Below are positions 36,602 to 44,544 of a DNA stretch of 64,000 bases, piece by piece. The stretch is from Marinobacter sp. X15-166B (GTDB lineage: Bacteria > Pseudomonadota > Gammaproteobacteria > Pseudomonadales > Oleiphilaceae). Position 1 is the stretch's first letter. Each line of letters starts with the position of its first letter. The translations under genes were made by a program, and so were the position numbers. The notes under the pieces were generated by a model, which ran no database searches, was not told the origin of the DNA, and worked only from the letters and a program-made list of their open reading frames with translations. The stretch is from NCBI RefSeq assembly GCF_001752365.1, contig NZ_MEIY01000001.1, positions 77,254 through 141,253 of the forward strand, read 5' to 3'.

Positions 36602-38221
36602 TTATGCGTCAGATTCAAGTGCCCGCAGAGCGCCGCGAATGATTTTCCCGGTGGTCGTCAGCGGCATTTCTTCAATAAACTGAATTTCCCGTGGGTATTC
36701 ATGGGCCGCCAGCCCTACCCGCACATGCTGCTGCAATTCCCTGATCAGTTCCGCACTCTCAAGGTAGCCGTCTTGCAGCACAATATACGCCTTGACGATT
36801 TCGGTGCGTACCGGGTCTTTTTTACCAATGACCGCCGCCAGTTTGACCGCCGGATGCTTGAGCAGGCAGTCTTCTATGGGGGCCGGCCCGATGCGGTACC
36901 CCGCACTGGTAATCACGTCATCGTCCCGACCCACGAAATAAACGTAGCCGTCGGTGTCCAGGCGCCCCTTGTCGCCGGTCATCAACCACCGCCCGGTATA
37001 CTTTTCTGCGGTGGCTGTCGGGTTTTCCCAATAACCCAGCATCTCACTGGGGTTGGGGCTGGCTACGGCAATATTGCCCACCTCACCCACCGGCACCGGC
37101 TGGCCCTGATCGTCCACCACCGCCACCTCAAAACCGGGCACCGCGGTGCCTATGGCTTCGGGTTTCTGCAGTCCCTGGCTCGCACAGGAGGACAGCACCA
37201 TATTGCACTCGGTTTGCCCATAAAACTCGTTCATGCGCACCCCAAGCACCTGCTCGCCCCATTCCAGCAGCTCCGCCCCCAGGGATTCTCCGCCACTGGC
37301 CACCGAACGTAACTGCAGCTGCCATTGCTCAGGGCGCTGCACATTGCGCAACAGCTTGAGCGCCGTGGGTGGGAAAAACACATTGCGGATTTGCAGATCC
37401 TGCAGCAGCTGGAAAATATCCTCCGCCGAAAACTTTTCTGCCCGGTAGGCCACGACCGGCACACCGAAATACAACGAGGGCAACAGCACGTCCAGCAAGC
37501 CACCGATCCATGCCCAGTCCGCCGGCGTCCACATGCGGTCGTTGGCCTGCGGAAACAGGTCGTGGGACACCTGGACCCCGGGCAGGTGGCCCAGCAGGAC
37601 CCGCTGAGCATGCAGCGCGCCCTTGGGGTGTCCAGTGGTGCCCGAGGTGTAGATAATGAGGGCCGGATCTTCCATCCGGGTCGGGTGATTGCTGAACTCA
37701 CGGCTCTGTGCCGCCACTTCCTGCTGATACGACAGCGCGCCCGCTTTGCCCTCTGACAAGCCCACCACATAGCAACTGGTCAAGGCCTGGTGATTGCCCC
37801 ATAACGGGCTGATCTTTTCAAAACCTTCCAGATCCGTCACCAGAGTGCACATGCCACTGTTGCTGACCCGGTGCTCAATGGCGTCAAACCCGAAGAGCTT
37901 GAACAGGGGAACGGCGATGGCCCCCAGTTTGTAGATCGCCATGTGGGTGGTGGCCGACTCGATCCCCTGAGGCAACATGATCCCCACCCGATCACCCACC
38001 CCTACACCCTGCGCCCTGAAACTATTGGCTAACCGGTTCGCCTGCTCCTGCAAGTAACCAAAACTGTACTCAACCACACTGCCATCGGGGTTTTTCTGGA
38101 TGATCGCCGGCTGATCAGGCGTGTCCGCTGCCCAGCGATCACAGCACACCTCGGCAATATTAAAAGGCTGCTCGGGGTTATCCCAGCCAAGCAAGCTTTC
38201 AACCTGTTCTGTAAGCATCAT
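36602..38221 (-). CDS. Acyl-CoA synthetase (medium-chain type)
   Basis: A 539-residue AMP-forming ligase from the ATG at 38221 (an in-frame extension to 38464 lies over the promoter and operator). Motifs: IIYTSGTTGHPKGAL, FYGQTECNMV, MTGDKGRLDTDGYVYFVGRDDDVITSAGYRIGP and the catalytic lysine in TTTGKIIRG. A LiuR-like palindrome lies about 130 bases upstream, which links it to the MerR regulator at 5711 although it is 32 kb away. Co-transcribed with the MaoC hydratase. Confidence 0.88.
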   Translation of the reverse strand: MMLTEQVESLLGWDNPEQPFNIAEVCCDRWAADTPDQPAIIQKNPDGSVVEYSFGYLQEQANRLANSFRAQGVGVGDRVGIMLPQGIESATTHMAIYKLGAIAVPLFKLFGFDAIEHRVSNSGMCTLVTDLEGFEKISPLWGNHQALTSCYVVGLSEGKAGALSYQQEVAAQSREFSNHPTRMEDPALIIYTSGTTGHPKGALHAQRVLLGHLPGVQVSHDLFPQANDRMWTPADWAWIGGLLDVLLPSLYFGVPVVAYRAEKFSAEDIFQLLQDLQIRNVFFPPTALKLLRNVQRPEQWQLQLRSVASGGESLGAELLEWGEQVLGVRMNEFYGQTECNMVLSSCASQGLQKPEAIGTAVPGFEVAVVDDQGQPVPVGEVGNIAVASPNPSEMLGYWENPTATAEKYTGRWLMTGDKGRLDTDGYVYFVGRDDDVITSAGYRIGPAPIEDCLLKHPAVKLAAVIGKKDPVRTEIVKAYIVLQDGYLESAELIRELQQHVRVGLAAHEYPREIQFIEEMPLTTTGKIIRGALRALESDA

Positions 38222-38345
38222 GGTATCTCTCTCATTATTTTTTGTTGCCAGGCGCCGGTTGCGGCAGAACCTCCGGCGGTCTTGGCTCTGCCATCTGGCT
38301 GCTACTTGTTGTTGCTGCACCTTAAAGTGAGTGCCACATACTAGA

Positions 38346-38367
38346 TTGACGTTTACGTTGACGTCAA
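38346..38367. promoter_or_regulatory. LiuR-like MerR operator (site 3)
   Basis: TTTACGTTGACGTCAA at 38352-38367 with a further TTGACG half-site six bases upstream. Only one base of 22 differs from the site at 13381-13402. It lies 125 bases before the acyl-CoA synthetase start and 255 before the FapF-like gene on the other strand. Confidence 0.75.
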
Positions 38368-38621
38368 TCTTGACGGACATGGTGATGAGCACCCGTGCTC
38401 TGCGTGTCAGCTGACCCCGGCCGCCGAACCGAGTCAATGTTTGCCTGATCTCCGATCTGTTCATAAACTGTCAATTGAGTGTACCCAACACCATCCGCCC
38501 GCCGGCATCTCTGGCGGTTGATCTTCTGACCGAGGTTTTAAGAACGAGTGTGACCTACGCTTAATTGCAGCTGACACGGTGGCTGGCAGATTGATCTGCA
38601 ACCGGGGAGTGTGCCCCGCGC

Positions 38622-39713
38622 ATGATCGATATAAAAAGGAGTTTGAGAATGCCTTGTTTACGGAAAGCCCAGATTGGTAGTGCGTTACTCATTGCAACCT
38701 GTGCCGCAGCCCCGGTTGCCGCTGACAACCATCAAACCCAGCAACCAACCCCCGTCGGCCAGGCGCCGGCCGAAACCCAGCAAAGCAAACCCCAGGTCGA
38801 AGGGCTGGCCGATATCGGCGGGGTGTTGACCCCTGCGGGCAAACTGATTCTTGAACCCGCGTTGCAATACTCTCACTCCGACGTCAACCGGTTAACGTTC
38901 CGCGGCATCGAAATTCTCAGTTCGCTGGGGATCGGGCTTCTCGAAGCGGTGGATGCCGACCGGGACTCGGTGATCGCCTCCCTCACCGGACGACTCGGGT
39001 TGACCAATCGATTGGAACTAGAGGTCAAGGTACCCTATTTGTACCGCGACGATGAGGAAACAGTGGCCATCCCCCAGGTGGATGACTCGAACATTTCCAA
39101 CAAGCTGTACGGTGACGGGATGGGCGACATCGAAATCGCCCTGCACTACCAGCTCAACGGCGGCCAGAATGGCTGGCCCTTTTTCATCGCCAATGCCCGG
39201 GCCAAACTGAACAACGGCGACGGGCCGTTTGATGTGCCCAGAACCGCCGAAGGCATTGAAACCGAACTGGCCACCGGTAGTGGTTTTTATTCCTACGAAC
39301 CCAGCATCACCATGCTGTTTCCTTCGGCACCGGCGGTATTCTTCTCCAACCTCGGCTACCTGTTCAATATCGAAGACACGATCAACAAAACGTTTGCCGA
39401 ACAAACCATTGGCAAGGTTGATCCGGGCGATGCGGTCCGATTCAGCTTTGGTATGGCTTACTCCGTCAACGAGCGGGCATCCTTTACGCTGGGGTTCAAG
39501 ACCGACTTTATCCAGGGGTCCGATTCCGAAATCAACGGCGAAACCTTCAGCAGCTCCAATCTGACCATCGGCTCCATGCTGATGGGGTGGTCCTACCAGC
39601 TGACCCCGAACACCGGCATTAACCTCAACCTGGAATTAGGCGTTACCGACGATGCACCCAATATGCTGATGACCTTTCGGGTTCCCGTCGCAGTGGGCAC
39701 CCTGTGGCGCTAG
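38622..39713 (+). CDS. fapF: FapF-like outer-membrane channel (MetA/phenol_MetA_deg family)
   Basis: A 363-residue protein with a signal peptide at about residues 10-34 (start could also be the ATG at 38649), a Gln/Pro-rich linker and a beta barrel. The stretch GGVLTPAGKLILEPALQYSH...NRLTFRGIEI...ALTGRLGLTNRLELEVKVPYLYR-like (here SLTGRLGLTNRLELEVKVPY), LATGSGFYSYEPSITMLFPS and VDPGDAVRFSFGMAYSVNERASF corresponds to FapF, the trimeric outer-membrane porin that exports functional amyloid subunits in Pseudomonas. It is convergent with the operon holding the FapD-like protease and putative subunits. The general MetA-family channel is the more cautious label. Confidence 0.75.
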   Translation: MIDIKRSLRMPCLRKAQIGSALLIATCAAAPVAADNHQTQQPTPVGQAPAETQQSKPQVEGLADIGGVLTPAGKLILEPALQYSHSDVNRLTFRGIEILSSLGIGLLEAVDADRDSVIASLTGRLGLTNRLELEVKVPYLYRDDEETVAIPQVDDSNISNKLYGDGMGDIEIALHYQLNGGQNGWPFFIANARAKLNNGDGPFDVPRTAEGIETELATGSGFYSYEPSITMLFPSAPAVFFSNLGYLFNIEDTINKTFAEQTIGKVDPGDAVRFSFGMAYSVNERASFTLGFKTDFIQGSDSEINGETFSSSNLTIGSMLMGWSYQLTPNTGINLNLELGVTDDAPNMLMTFRVPVAVGTLWR

Positions 39714-39728
39714 TTCAAATACAACAAA

Positions 39729-39753
39729 GCCCACGCCGGATCCGGCAGTGGGC
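39729..39753. terminator. Palindromic hairpin between convergent genes
   Basis: GCCCAC-GCCGGATCCGGC-a-GTGGGC: an inverted repeat (outer arms GCCCAC/GTGGGC) around the perfect palindrome GCCGGATCCGGC. No T tract follows, so its action as a bidirectional terminator is likely but weakly supported. Confidence 0.5.
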
Positions 39754-39800
39754 CTGAGGAGACGGGGAACTCAAGCACTCAGCGGTGTGCTGATGGTCCT

Positions 39801-40559
39801 TTAATGTTTACTGAACATGCCTCCGGCCAGTTTACTCAGGGCGGCCGCTTTGGCGGCCTTACCCGCGGCCTTGGTGTTGGCCACCTGAATCTTGATATTG
39901 AGTTTGTGGCTGGCCTTCAAATCGGATGCGTTGCTGATGATGGTGCTGATGGCGGCATCCTGGGTCAGCTTGTGCAACGCTGCGGTGAAGCCCTTGTTGC
40001 TGTTGACCACCACGCCGCTGAACCCGTTGGCGTTGTCCAGACCGTCCAGCGACACATCCGTGGGGGCATGATCAGCAGCGGACAGGCCCGTATCCGGCCC
40101 GACCAGGACCGCTGAGGCGTCACCGGTGACGGTTCGGGTGCTGCCATCGGTGACCGTAGTATCGCCGGTGATACTGGAACTGCTGTACTGCAGGGCCGCA
40201 TCGTTCATGCTCCCGAGATCACTCAGCATCTGGGAAACCACCTGGGCGCCCTCGGCAGTAATGTTGAAGGCCGTTTGCAGCTCGATGCTGTCAATCACCG
40301 TACTGAGGGTCGCGCCGAATTTCAGGTTCAGACCCGCAACGGAAAAACCACCGCGCATCTCCCCCATTTCGTCCCGATGAATTACCGGCAGGCCCGCATA
40401 GGCGTCCACCAACAGGTCCGTAGCCGGTAGCGGCGTCTGACTCGGAATGCGCTCACTCAGCATGTCGGCGGCCAGGGGTGGCGCGGCTAGTATCAGCGCG
40501 CCACCCATCAGCCACGCTGTAACGCTTCTGTTTGAATTCCCTGAATTTTTCATAATCAT
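39801..40559 (-). CDS. Secreted protein of the Fap-like locus (FapE-like position)
   Basis: A 252-residue protein with a signal peptide (VTAWLMGGALILAAPPLAA). A conserved-looking block follows, DEMGEMRGGFSVAGLNLKFGA, then a beta-rich region with VIDSIELQTAF and a Lys/Ala-rich tail (NTKAAGKAAKAAALSKLAGG). It overlaps the C39-like gene by four bases (ATGA). The last position in the operon, secretion signal and size match FapE, a minor extracellular component of the Pseudomonas functional amyloid, but sequence recognition is not strong. Function inferred from context only. Confidence 0.6.
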   Translation of the reverse strand: MIMKNSGNSNRSVTAWLMGGALILAAPPLAADMLSERIPSQTPLPATDLLVDAYAGLPVIHRDEMGEMRGGFSVAGLNLKFGATLSTVIDSIELQTAFNITAEGAQVVSQMLSDLGSMNDAALQYSSSSITGDTTVTDGSTRTVTGDASAVLVGPDTGLSAADHAPTDVSLDGLDNANGFSGVVVNSNKGFTAALHKLTQDAAISTIISNASDLKASHKLNIKIQVANTKAAGKAAKAAALSKLAGGMFSKH

Positions 40560-41263
40560 TTACCCAGCTCATTGCGACCAGGCAGATTCAGCAGCATTGG
40601 TCCGATAGCCGCCCGGCTGACCCCCTTGGCAATCGGGGGTTGGGGGCGAATACGCCAATCTCTGTCACTGTTGAAATTCTCTCTGGCAATATTGGCATAG
40701 GATCTGGCCCCGAGAATGGAGCCATTCCAGATGGTTTCAAAATGCGCACGCGGCACGACAACGGAACCGACCGCCGGGTCGGCAACCAATACATGGTTTT
40801 GATCCAGCCCCTTGACCACCACAAAGTGCTGGTAGCCCTGAGTGTTGATCAATGTGATACCCGGCATCCCTATTTTCATCAGCTTGTCCAGACTCATCTT
40901 GAAGCCGTCGGAACGAAAGCCCCGGCTGTCGAGGTAGCGCTTCATGTCCAGCATGGAAAAGCCGTTCTGTTGTATTTTGGCGCGATCACCTGCGGTGATC
41001 ATTGCTTGGAAGACGTCTTCTTCACGGGTGGGCAGGTTGTAATGGTAGGTCAGCAGGGTCGCAACGGCCGCCGATCCGCAACTGAAATCGTATTGCTGCC
41101 GAATGACCGAATCCCAGCGCATCTCCTGCAGACTTTTGGTTTGTAGGTTGAAAGCACCAAACGGGTTGGAAATGTTCACCGCCCCCGCCGTCGCTGTTAC
41201 CGGTACGAATGCCGCGATCAGAGCAGCCCCTGTAAACACGAGTGTGCTTAACACAAGTTTCAT
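40556..41263 (-). CDS. fapD: FapD-like C39-family peptidase
   Basis: A 235-residue protein with signal peptide (KLVLSTLVFTGAALIAAFVPVTATA), so it acts in the periplasm. The papain-like C39 catalytic triad is visible: C62 in QQYDFSCGSAAVATLL, H146 in GYQHFVVVKG and D162 in VADPAVGSVV. Unlike bacteriocin-exporter C39 domains it is not fused to an ABC transporter. This is the architecture of FapD, the protease needed for secretion of the Fap amyloid. It precedes, with a four-base overlap, the FapE-like gene and follows the small secreted protein gene. Confidence 0.78.
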   Translation of the reverse strand: MKLVLSTLVFTGAALIAAFVPVTATAGAVNISNPFGAFNLQTKSLQEMRWDSVIRQQYDFSCGSAAVATLLTYHYNLPTREEDVFQAMITAGDRAKIQQNGFSMLDMKRYLDSRGFRSDGFKMSLDKLMKIGMPGITLINTQGYQHFVVVKGLDQNHVLVADPAVGSVVVPRAHFETIWNGSILGARSYANIARENFNSDRDWRIRPQPPIAKGVSRAAIGPMLLNLPGRNELGK

Positions 41264-41358
41264 TTAACCTCTCCCTTGTTTACCTGCCTCCGCCGTCATC
41301 CTTGATGCCTCTGGCTGTGAACAGACCTCATCAAGATCATCCGTTTGCTTTGCATGCA

Positions 41359-41736
41359 CTATTCCGCCAGGTACACGCTGATACCTACCGCCGAATTCAC
41401 CGCGTTGTTGTGTCCGGTAAAGATATTGAACAGCCCCACACCCTCGAAATTTTCCAGCGCCTGTTGCTCGATGGTGATGGCACCTGTGGTCATGGTGTTA
41501 GCGTTGAAGGAACTGTTACTGACCGACGCATCCAGTTCCTGAATGCTTTGCACATTGGTTAATTTGTCTCGACCGCTTGAGTCGGCGAGTTCTTCAGCGC
41601 CCATTGTGTCCAGCTCTTCCAAAGACGCGGATTCCCAGGACTCAACTTCCGTGTCAGCGGCCACCGGCCCGGCAAGAAAGCCGGCAACGGCCAACACAAA
41701 CGACATGCTGACCGGTCGGGCAATAAACTTGTTCAT
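41359..41736 (-). CDS. Small secreted protein of the Fap-like locus
   Basis: A 125-residue protein with a signal peptide (MSFVLAVAGFLAGPVAA). The mature part has an acidic segment (EVESWESASLEELDTMGAEELAD), then SNSSFNANTMTTGAITIEQQ and GVGLFNIFTGHNNAVNSAVGISVYLAE. The latter is rich in N, S, T and G with a hydrophobic pattern that could form beta strands. Position between the Gly-rich protein and the protease suggests an accessory subunit or chaperone, like FapA or FapB. No close match is recognised. Confidence 0.6.
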   Translation of the reverse strand: MNKFIARPVSMSFVLAVAGFLAGPVAADTEVESWESASLEELDTMGAEELADSSGRDKLTNVQSIQELDASVSNSSFNANTMTTGAITIEQQALENFEGVGLFNIFTGHNNAVNSAVGISVYLAE

Positions 41737-41815
41737 GACCCTTTACTCCTTCTGTTGCAGCAGCGAGGGACCAACCAGGCTGGCGAACTGAACGCCCGCC
41801 AGCCTGCATGCCGGA

Positions 41816-43477
41816 TTACTGGGTACCACCACCAGCACCGGTACCACCGATGTTAACGTTGCTATGAGCAGCCACGTTGGTAGCGGACAACTGGGAGTTA
41901 TAGATACCAGTTGACAGGTTCATGTTGGCAATACCGCCAAACACACCAGAACCCACGGTCATAGTGGCCGAACCAGTGGTCACGTTACCGCCAGCGCCAG
42001 CACCACCAGCACCGCCGGTTCCACCGTTACCACCGGCACCACCGGCACCACCGTTCGCGTTAACCGCACCACCGGCGCCAGCCAGCGCATCCGCTGTGCC
42101 GCCATGACCACCAGTGCCGCCGTTGCCATCGGCTGTGCCACCGTTACCGTCGGCGGAGCCGCCAGTACCATTGGCATGGCCCGCAGTCGCGGTGCCACCG
42201 TTGCCATCGGCTGTACCGGAGGTTGCAGTACCACCCATGCCATCGGCAGTGCCGCCAGTGCCGCCGTTACCGTCGGCGGTACCACCGGTTCCGGCCATGC
42301 CGTCAGCGGTGCCACTGGTGCCGCCAGTGCCGTCAGCCATACCGCCGGTACCGGTACCGCCAGCTCCACCGTCACCACCACTGCCGTCTTGCGTGGTTGT
42401 ATGGGTGTTGGTCTGGGTAGCCGATCCTGCCGGAGGTACGTCGTTATTGTTGCTTTGTGGGTTGGCGTTGCTGTTGCCACCATCGGCATAGCCGCCATTG
42501 GCATCACCGCCGTAGCCGTCGGCCACTCCGCCATTACCATCCGCATCACCAGTTGAACCACCATTACCATTGGCGTTACCCGCACCGCCGCCGTTACCAT
42601 CGGCATCGCCACCGGTGCCGCCATTGCCAAAGGCCTCGGCATAGCCACTGGAACCACCGTTGCCATCCGCAAAGGCGTCGCCACCGGTGCCGCCGTTGCC
42701 ATCGGCACTACCGCCGTTACCTTGCGCGTTACCGCCGTTGCCATTGGCGTTGCCACCGTTACCGCCAGCACCGCCATTGGCATTACCGCCATAGGAGGTG
42801 CCATTAGCGTTGCCGCCGTTCGCACCGGTGGCCGCATCGCCGCCGTGTCCGCCGGTACCACCGACACCACCATAAACAGTGATGCTGTTACCGGTCACAT
42901 TGGATTCCAGAGTCTGATAGGCAATGACTTCGGTCACCTCGTTGAAGGATTCACTCCAGGCACTGGCGTCACCACCTCGACCTGCAGTACCACCAAAGCC
43001 ATCGGCACCGGTTGCATTGCCGGTGGCGGTTGCGTTGCCGCTGTTGTTGCCGCCATCGGCCATACCGCCACTGGCGTCGCCGCCATCAGCGCTCCACATG
43101 CCATCGTCCCCATTGTCCTGGGTGGAGTTGTTGGTGTTGGTCTGCGTGGCCGTGCCTTCCGGTGGCAAGTCGTTGGCGTTGGTGCCGCTGGCAGTGTTGC
43201 TGGCATTACCACCATCGGCATTACCGCCGTCTGCAGAGCCACCATTGGCAGTACTGTTGGAGCTGTTGCTGCCATTGGCGTTGGCGTTACCCTGATTGGT
43301 ACCACCAGTGCCATGAGCGTCACCGCCCTGGCCGCCGGTTGCCGAAGCGGTCGAATTCACCGTGTTTTGCTGATTTTCTCCGAAGTTGAACTTGTTAATC
43401 GGGTTGGCATTAACGTTTGAGACTGCCAGTACAAGGCCCACCAGCGTGGACCCTGCGAAGACTAGAGATTTGTTCAT
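41816..43477 (-). CDS. Gly/Asn-rich repeat protein, putative amyloid-like matrix subunit
   Basis: A 553-residue secreted protein (signal peptide to about residue 24, ending SNVNA). It starts with NKFNFGENQQNTVNSTASATGG. The rest is low-complexity repeats such as GGTADGNGG, GGNANGNGG and GNGGTGGDA over residues 50-490. A motif ND(L/V)PP(E/A)G(T/S)ATQTNT occurs at 102-115 and 346-358, each followed by N/T/D-rich sequence, and an unrepeated segment (ESFNEVTEVIAYQTLESNV) lies at about 176-195. The C-terminus (NLSTGIYNSQLSATNVAAHSNV) is not repetitive. The sequence lacks RTX nonapeptides. As the first gene of a four-gene operon with a FapD-like protease, it is a candidate fibre subunit, but unlike known FapC. 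Confidence 0.7.
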   Translation of the reverse strand: MNKSLVFAGSTLVGLVLAVSNVNANPINKFNFGENQQNTVNSTASATGGQGGDAHGTGGTNQGNANANGSNSSNSTANGGSADGGNADGGNASNTASGTNANDLPPEGTATQTNTNNSTQDNGDDGMWSADGGDASGGMADGGNNSGNATATGNATGADGFGGTAGRGGDASAWSESFNEVTEVIAYQTLESNVTGNSITVYGGVGGTGGHGGDAATGANGGNANGTSYGGNANGGAGGNGGNANGNGGNAQGNGGSADGNGGTGGDAFADGNGGSSGYAEAFGNGGTGGDADGNGGGAGNANGNGGSTGDADGNGGVADGYGGDANGGYADGGNSNANPQSNNNDVPPAGSATQTNTHTTTQDGSGGDGGAGGTGTGGMADGTGGTSGTADGMAGTGGTADGNGGTGGTADGMGGTATSGTADGNGGTATAGHANGTGGSADGNGGTADGNGGTGGHGGTADALAGAGGAVNANGGAGGAGGNGGTGGAGGAGAGGNVTTGSATMTVGSGVFGGIANMNLSTGIYNSQLSATNVAAHSNVNIGGTGAGGGTQ

Positions 43478-44077
43478 TGTTCCTCTCCCTCTATTGTCCT
43501 GCCAGATGAAAGCCTTCTAAACTGCCTATCTGGCCAAGGTGAACAATGCGCCCCTTTTTTCTTCCACTGCACACATTGTCCAATGCTGCATCTCTTGATA
43601 CGTTCAACGACGCAACGAATGAAGCATCACCAAGTCTTACGCATATTGCGTACCCAAATTTTTAACCTATGTTTTATTAATAACTTGTAAGCCGCTCAGC
43701 GCGGCCACCTCCGCAGCCAATGTAAAAAACCGTGACAGAGCGATTTGCAGCAACTTTCGGAGAATTTTTGCAAGCCTCTGATATACAAAGGCCGCTTTCA
43801 CCCAGCGGCGCCTATGGCGCGGAGACTCAGGATATGCATGTAAAAGAAATTGACATTCGTCGGTGCAAACCACCCGAACCACAGGTGCCGCGTTGCGCCA
43901 AAACAGAGTGACTGGGCGCAACACTAAATCGTATTACCCCACACTGCCTGAAGCCCATCAACAAGCTTAACCCATTGTTTTAATGAACAATCAGGAGCAG
44001 AATTGCCCAGGTTGCCTGCTCCACCCAGTGCACCGGGCTCCCCGGGGGCGCTGACCCAAAAGCCCCCGCCAGAAAGC
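43478..44077. promoter_or_regulatory. Upstream region of the Gly-rich operon
   Basis: About 600 bases without a convincing gene. The perfect palindrome TACGCATATTGCGTA (43638-43652) lies about 160 bases upstream of the start and is a candidate operator. The AT-rich stretch 43655-43690 may hold the promoter. An 85-codon frame (43667-43924, minus strand) has no signs of being a gene. From about 44014 the sequence resembles the decayed tRNA-fMet array described next. Confidence 0.45.
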
Positions 44078-44106
44078 AGAAAGGCCAGTCAGTGACTGGC
44101 CTTTCT
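44078..44106 (-). terminator. Hairpin terminator of a decayed tRNA copy
   Basis: AGAAAGGCCAGTCA-g-TGACTGGCCTTTCT is a perfect 14-base dyad. It lies just after a degenerate tRNA-fMet end (GTGGTAGCGGGG at about 44111-44122), copying the arrangement of the intact gene and its terminator. Confidence 0.7.
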
Positions 44107-44110
44107 CCAA

Positions 44111-44190
44111 TAGTGGTAGCGGGGAGCAGAAGCGCCCAGCTTCTGCGGCAGCAGCATTACGGCGCGAAGCGCCCATAAAAAGTGCTGACT
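44111..44190 (-). pseudogene. Degenerate tRNA-fMet copy
   Basis: The 3' end resembles the intact tRNA (GTGGTAGCGGGG with encoded CCA complement) but the body (AGCAGAAGCGCCCAGC...) no longer folds as a cloverleaf. The flanking sequence GCTGACTCAAAAAGCCCCC also occurs, with one base changed, at about 44050, so the tRNA and terminator were copied together. Confidence 0.5.
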
Positions 44191-44212
44191 CAAAAAGCCC
44201 CCACAAAAAAAC

Positions 44213-44247
44213 AAAAAAAAGACCAGTTATTAACTGGTCTTTTTTAT
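44213..44247 (-). terminator. Rho-independent terminator of tRNA-fMet
   Basis: AAAAGACCAGTTA-t-TAACTGGTCTTTT, with long A and T runs, immediately downstream of the tRNA on the minus strand. Confidence 0.9.
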
Positions 44248-44248
44248 T

Positions 44249-44325
<77 letters not shown>

Positions 44326-44399
44326 TCAAACTGTGTCATCTATTCTGACTCTGAGCTCGCCTCTTGGTCGGGCTCAAACACGAAGGTTGATGACTCCCT

Positions 44400-44456
44400 T
44401 CGGCTTTCTAAGGTTGGGAGCCCGATAAACAATCAGACTGCTCCACCCCGCATCAA
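44400..44456 (-). pseudogene. Degenerate tRNA-fMet copy (5' part)
   Basis: The sequence TCAGACTGCTCCACCCCGC, identical to the 5' part of the intact initiator tRNA, is followed by decayed anticodon-arm sequence (GGTTGGGAGCCCG in place of GGTTATGAGCCCG). The 3' half is lost. The copy lies between the promoter and the intact tRNA. Confidence 0.65.
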
Positions 44457-44497
44457 ACTGGTTTTGATTGAAGACTGCTCTCAATCAAAGTGCGCGT

Positions 44498-44526
44498 ATA
44501 GTACGGGCTGGTGCGGGGTAAGTCAA
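44498..44526 (-). promoter_or_regulatory. Sigma-70 promoter of the tRNA-fMet transcript
   Basis: On the minus strand TTGACT (-35, 44526-44521), a 17-base spacer and TACTAT (-10, 44503-44498). The first sequence downstream is the decayed tRNA copy, then the intact one. Confidence 0.75.
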
Positions 44527-44544
44527 GGGAATATCGCTTCTTTT

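Noticed and set aside
38222..38464. N-terminal extension of the acyl-CoA synthetase
   Set aside because: The open frame to 38464 contains the MerR operator and has no family similarity; the ATG at 38221 fits.
41980..43300. A CRISPR array or tandem DNA repeat
   Set aside because: The periodic DNA is codon-level repetition of Gly/Asn-rich protein sequence; repeat units differ in length and there are no unique spacers of constant size.
41816..43477. An RTX calcium-binding toxin
   Set aside because: The repeats lack the GGxGxDxUx nonapeptide and there is no type I secretion gene nearby.
43667..43924. An 85-codon minus-strand gene
   Set aside because: No ribosome binding site, no family features and unlikely composition; it lies in the promoter region of the Gly-rich operon.
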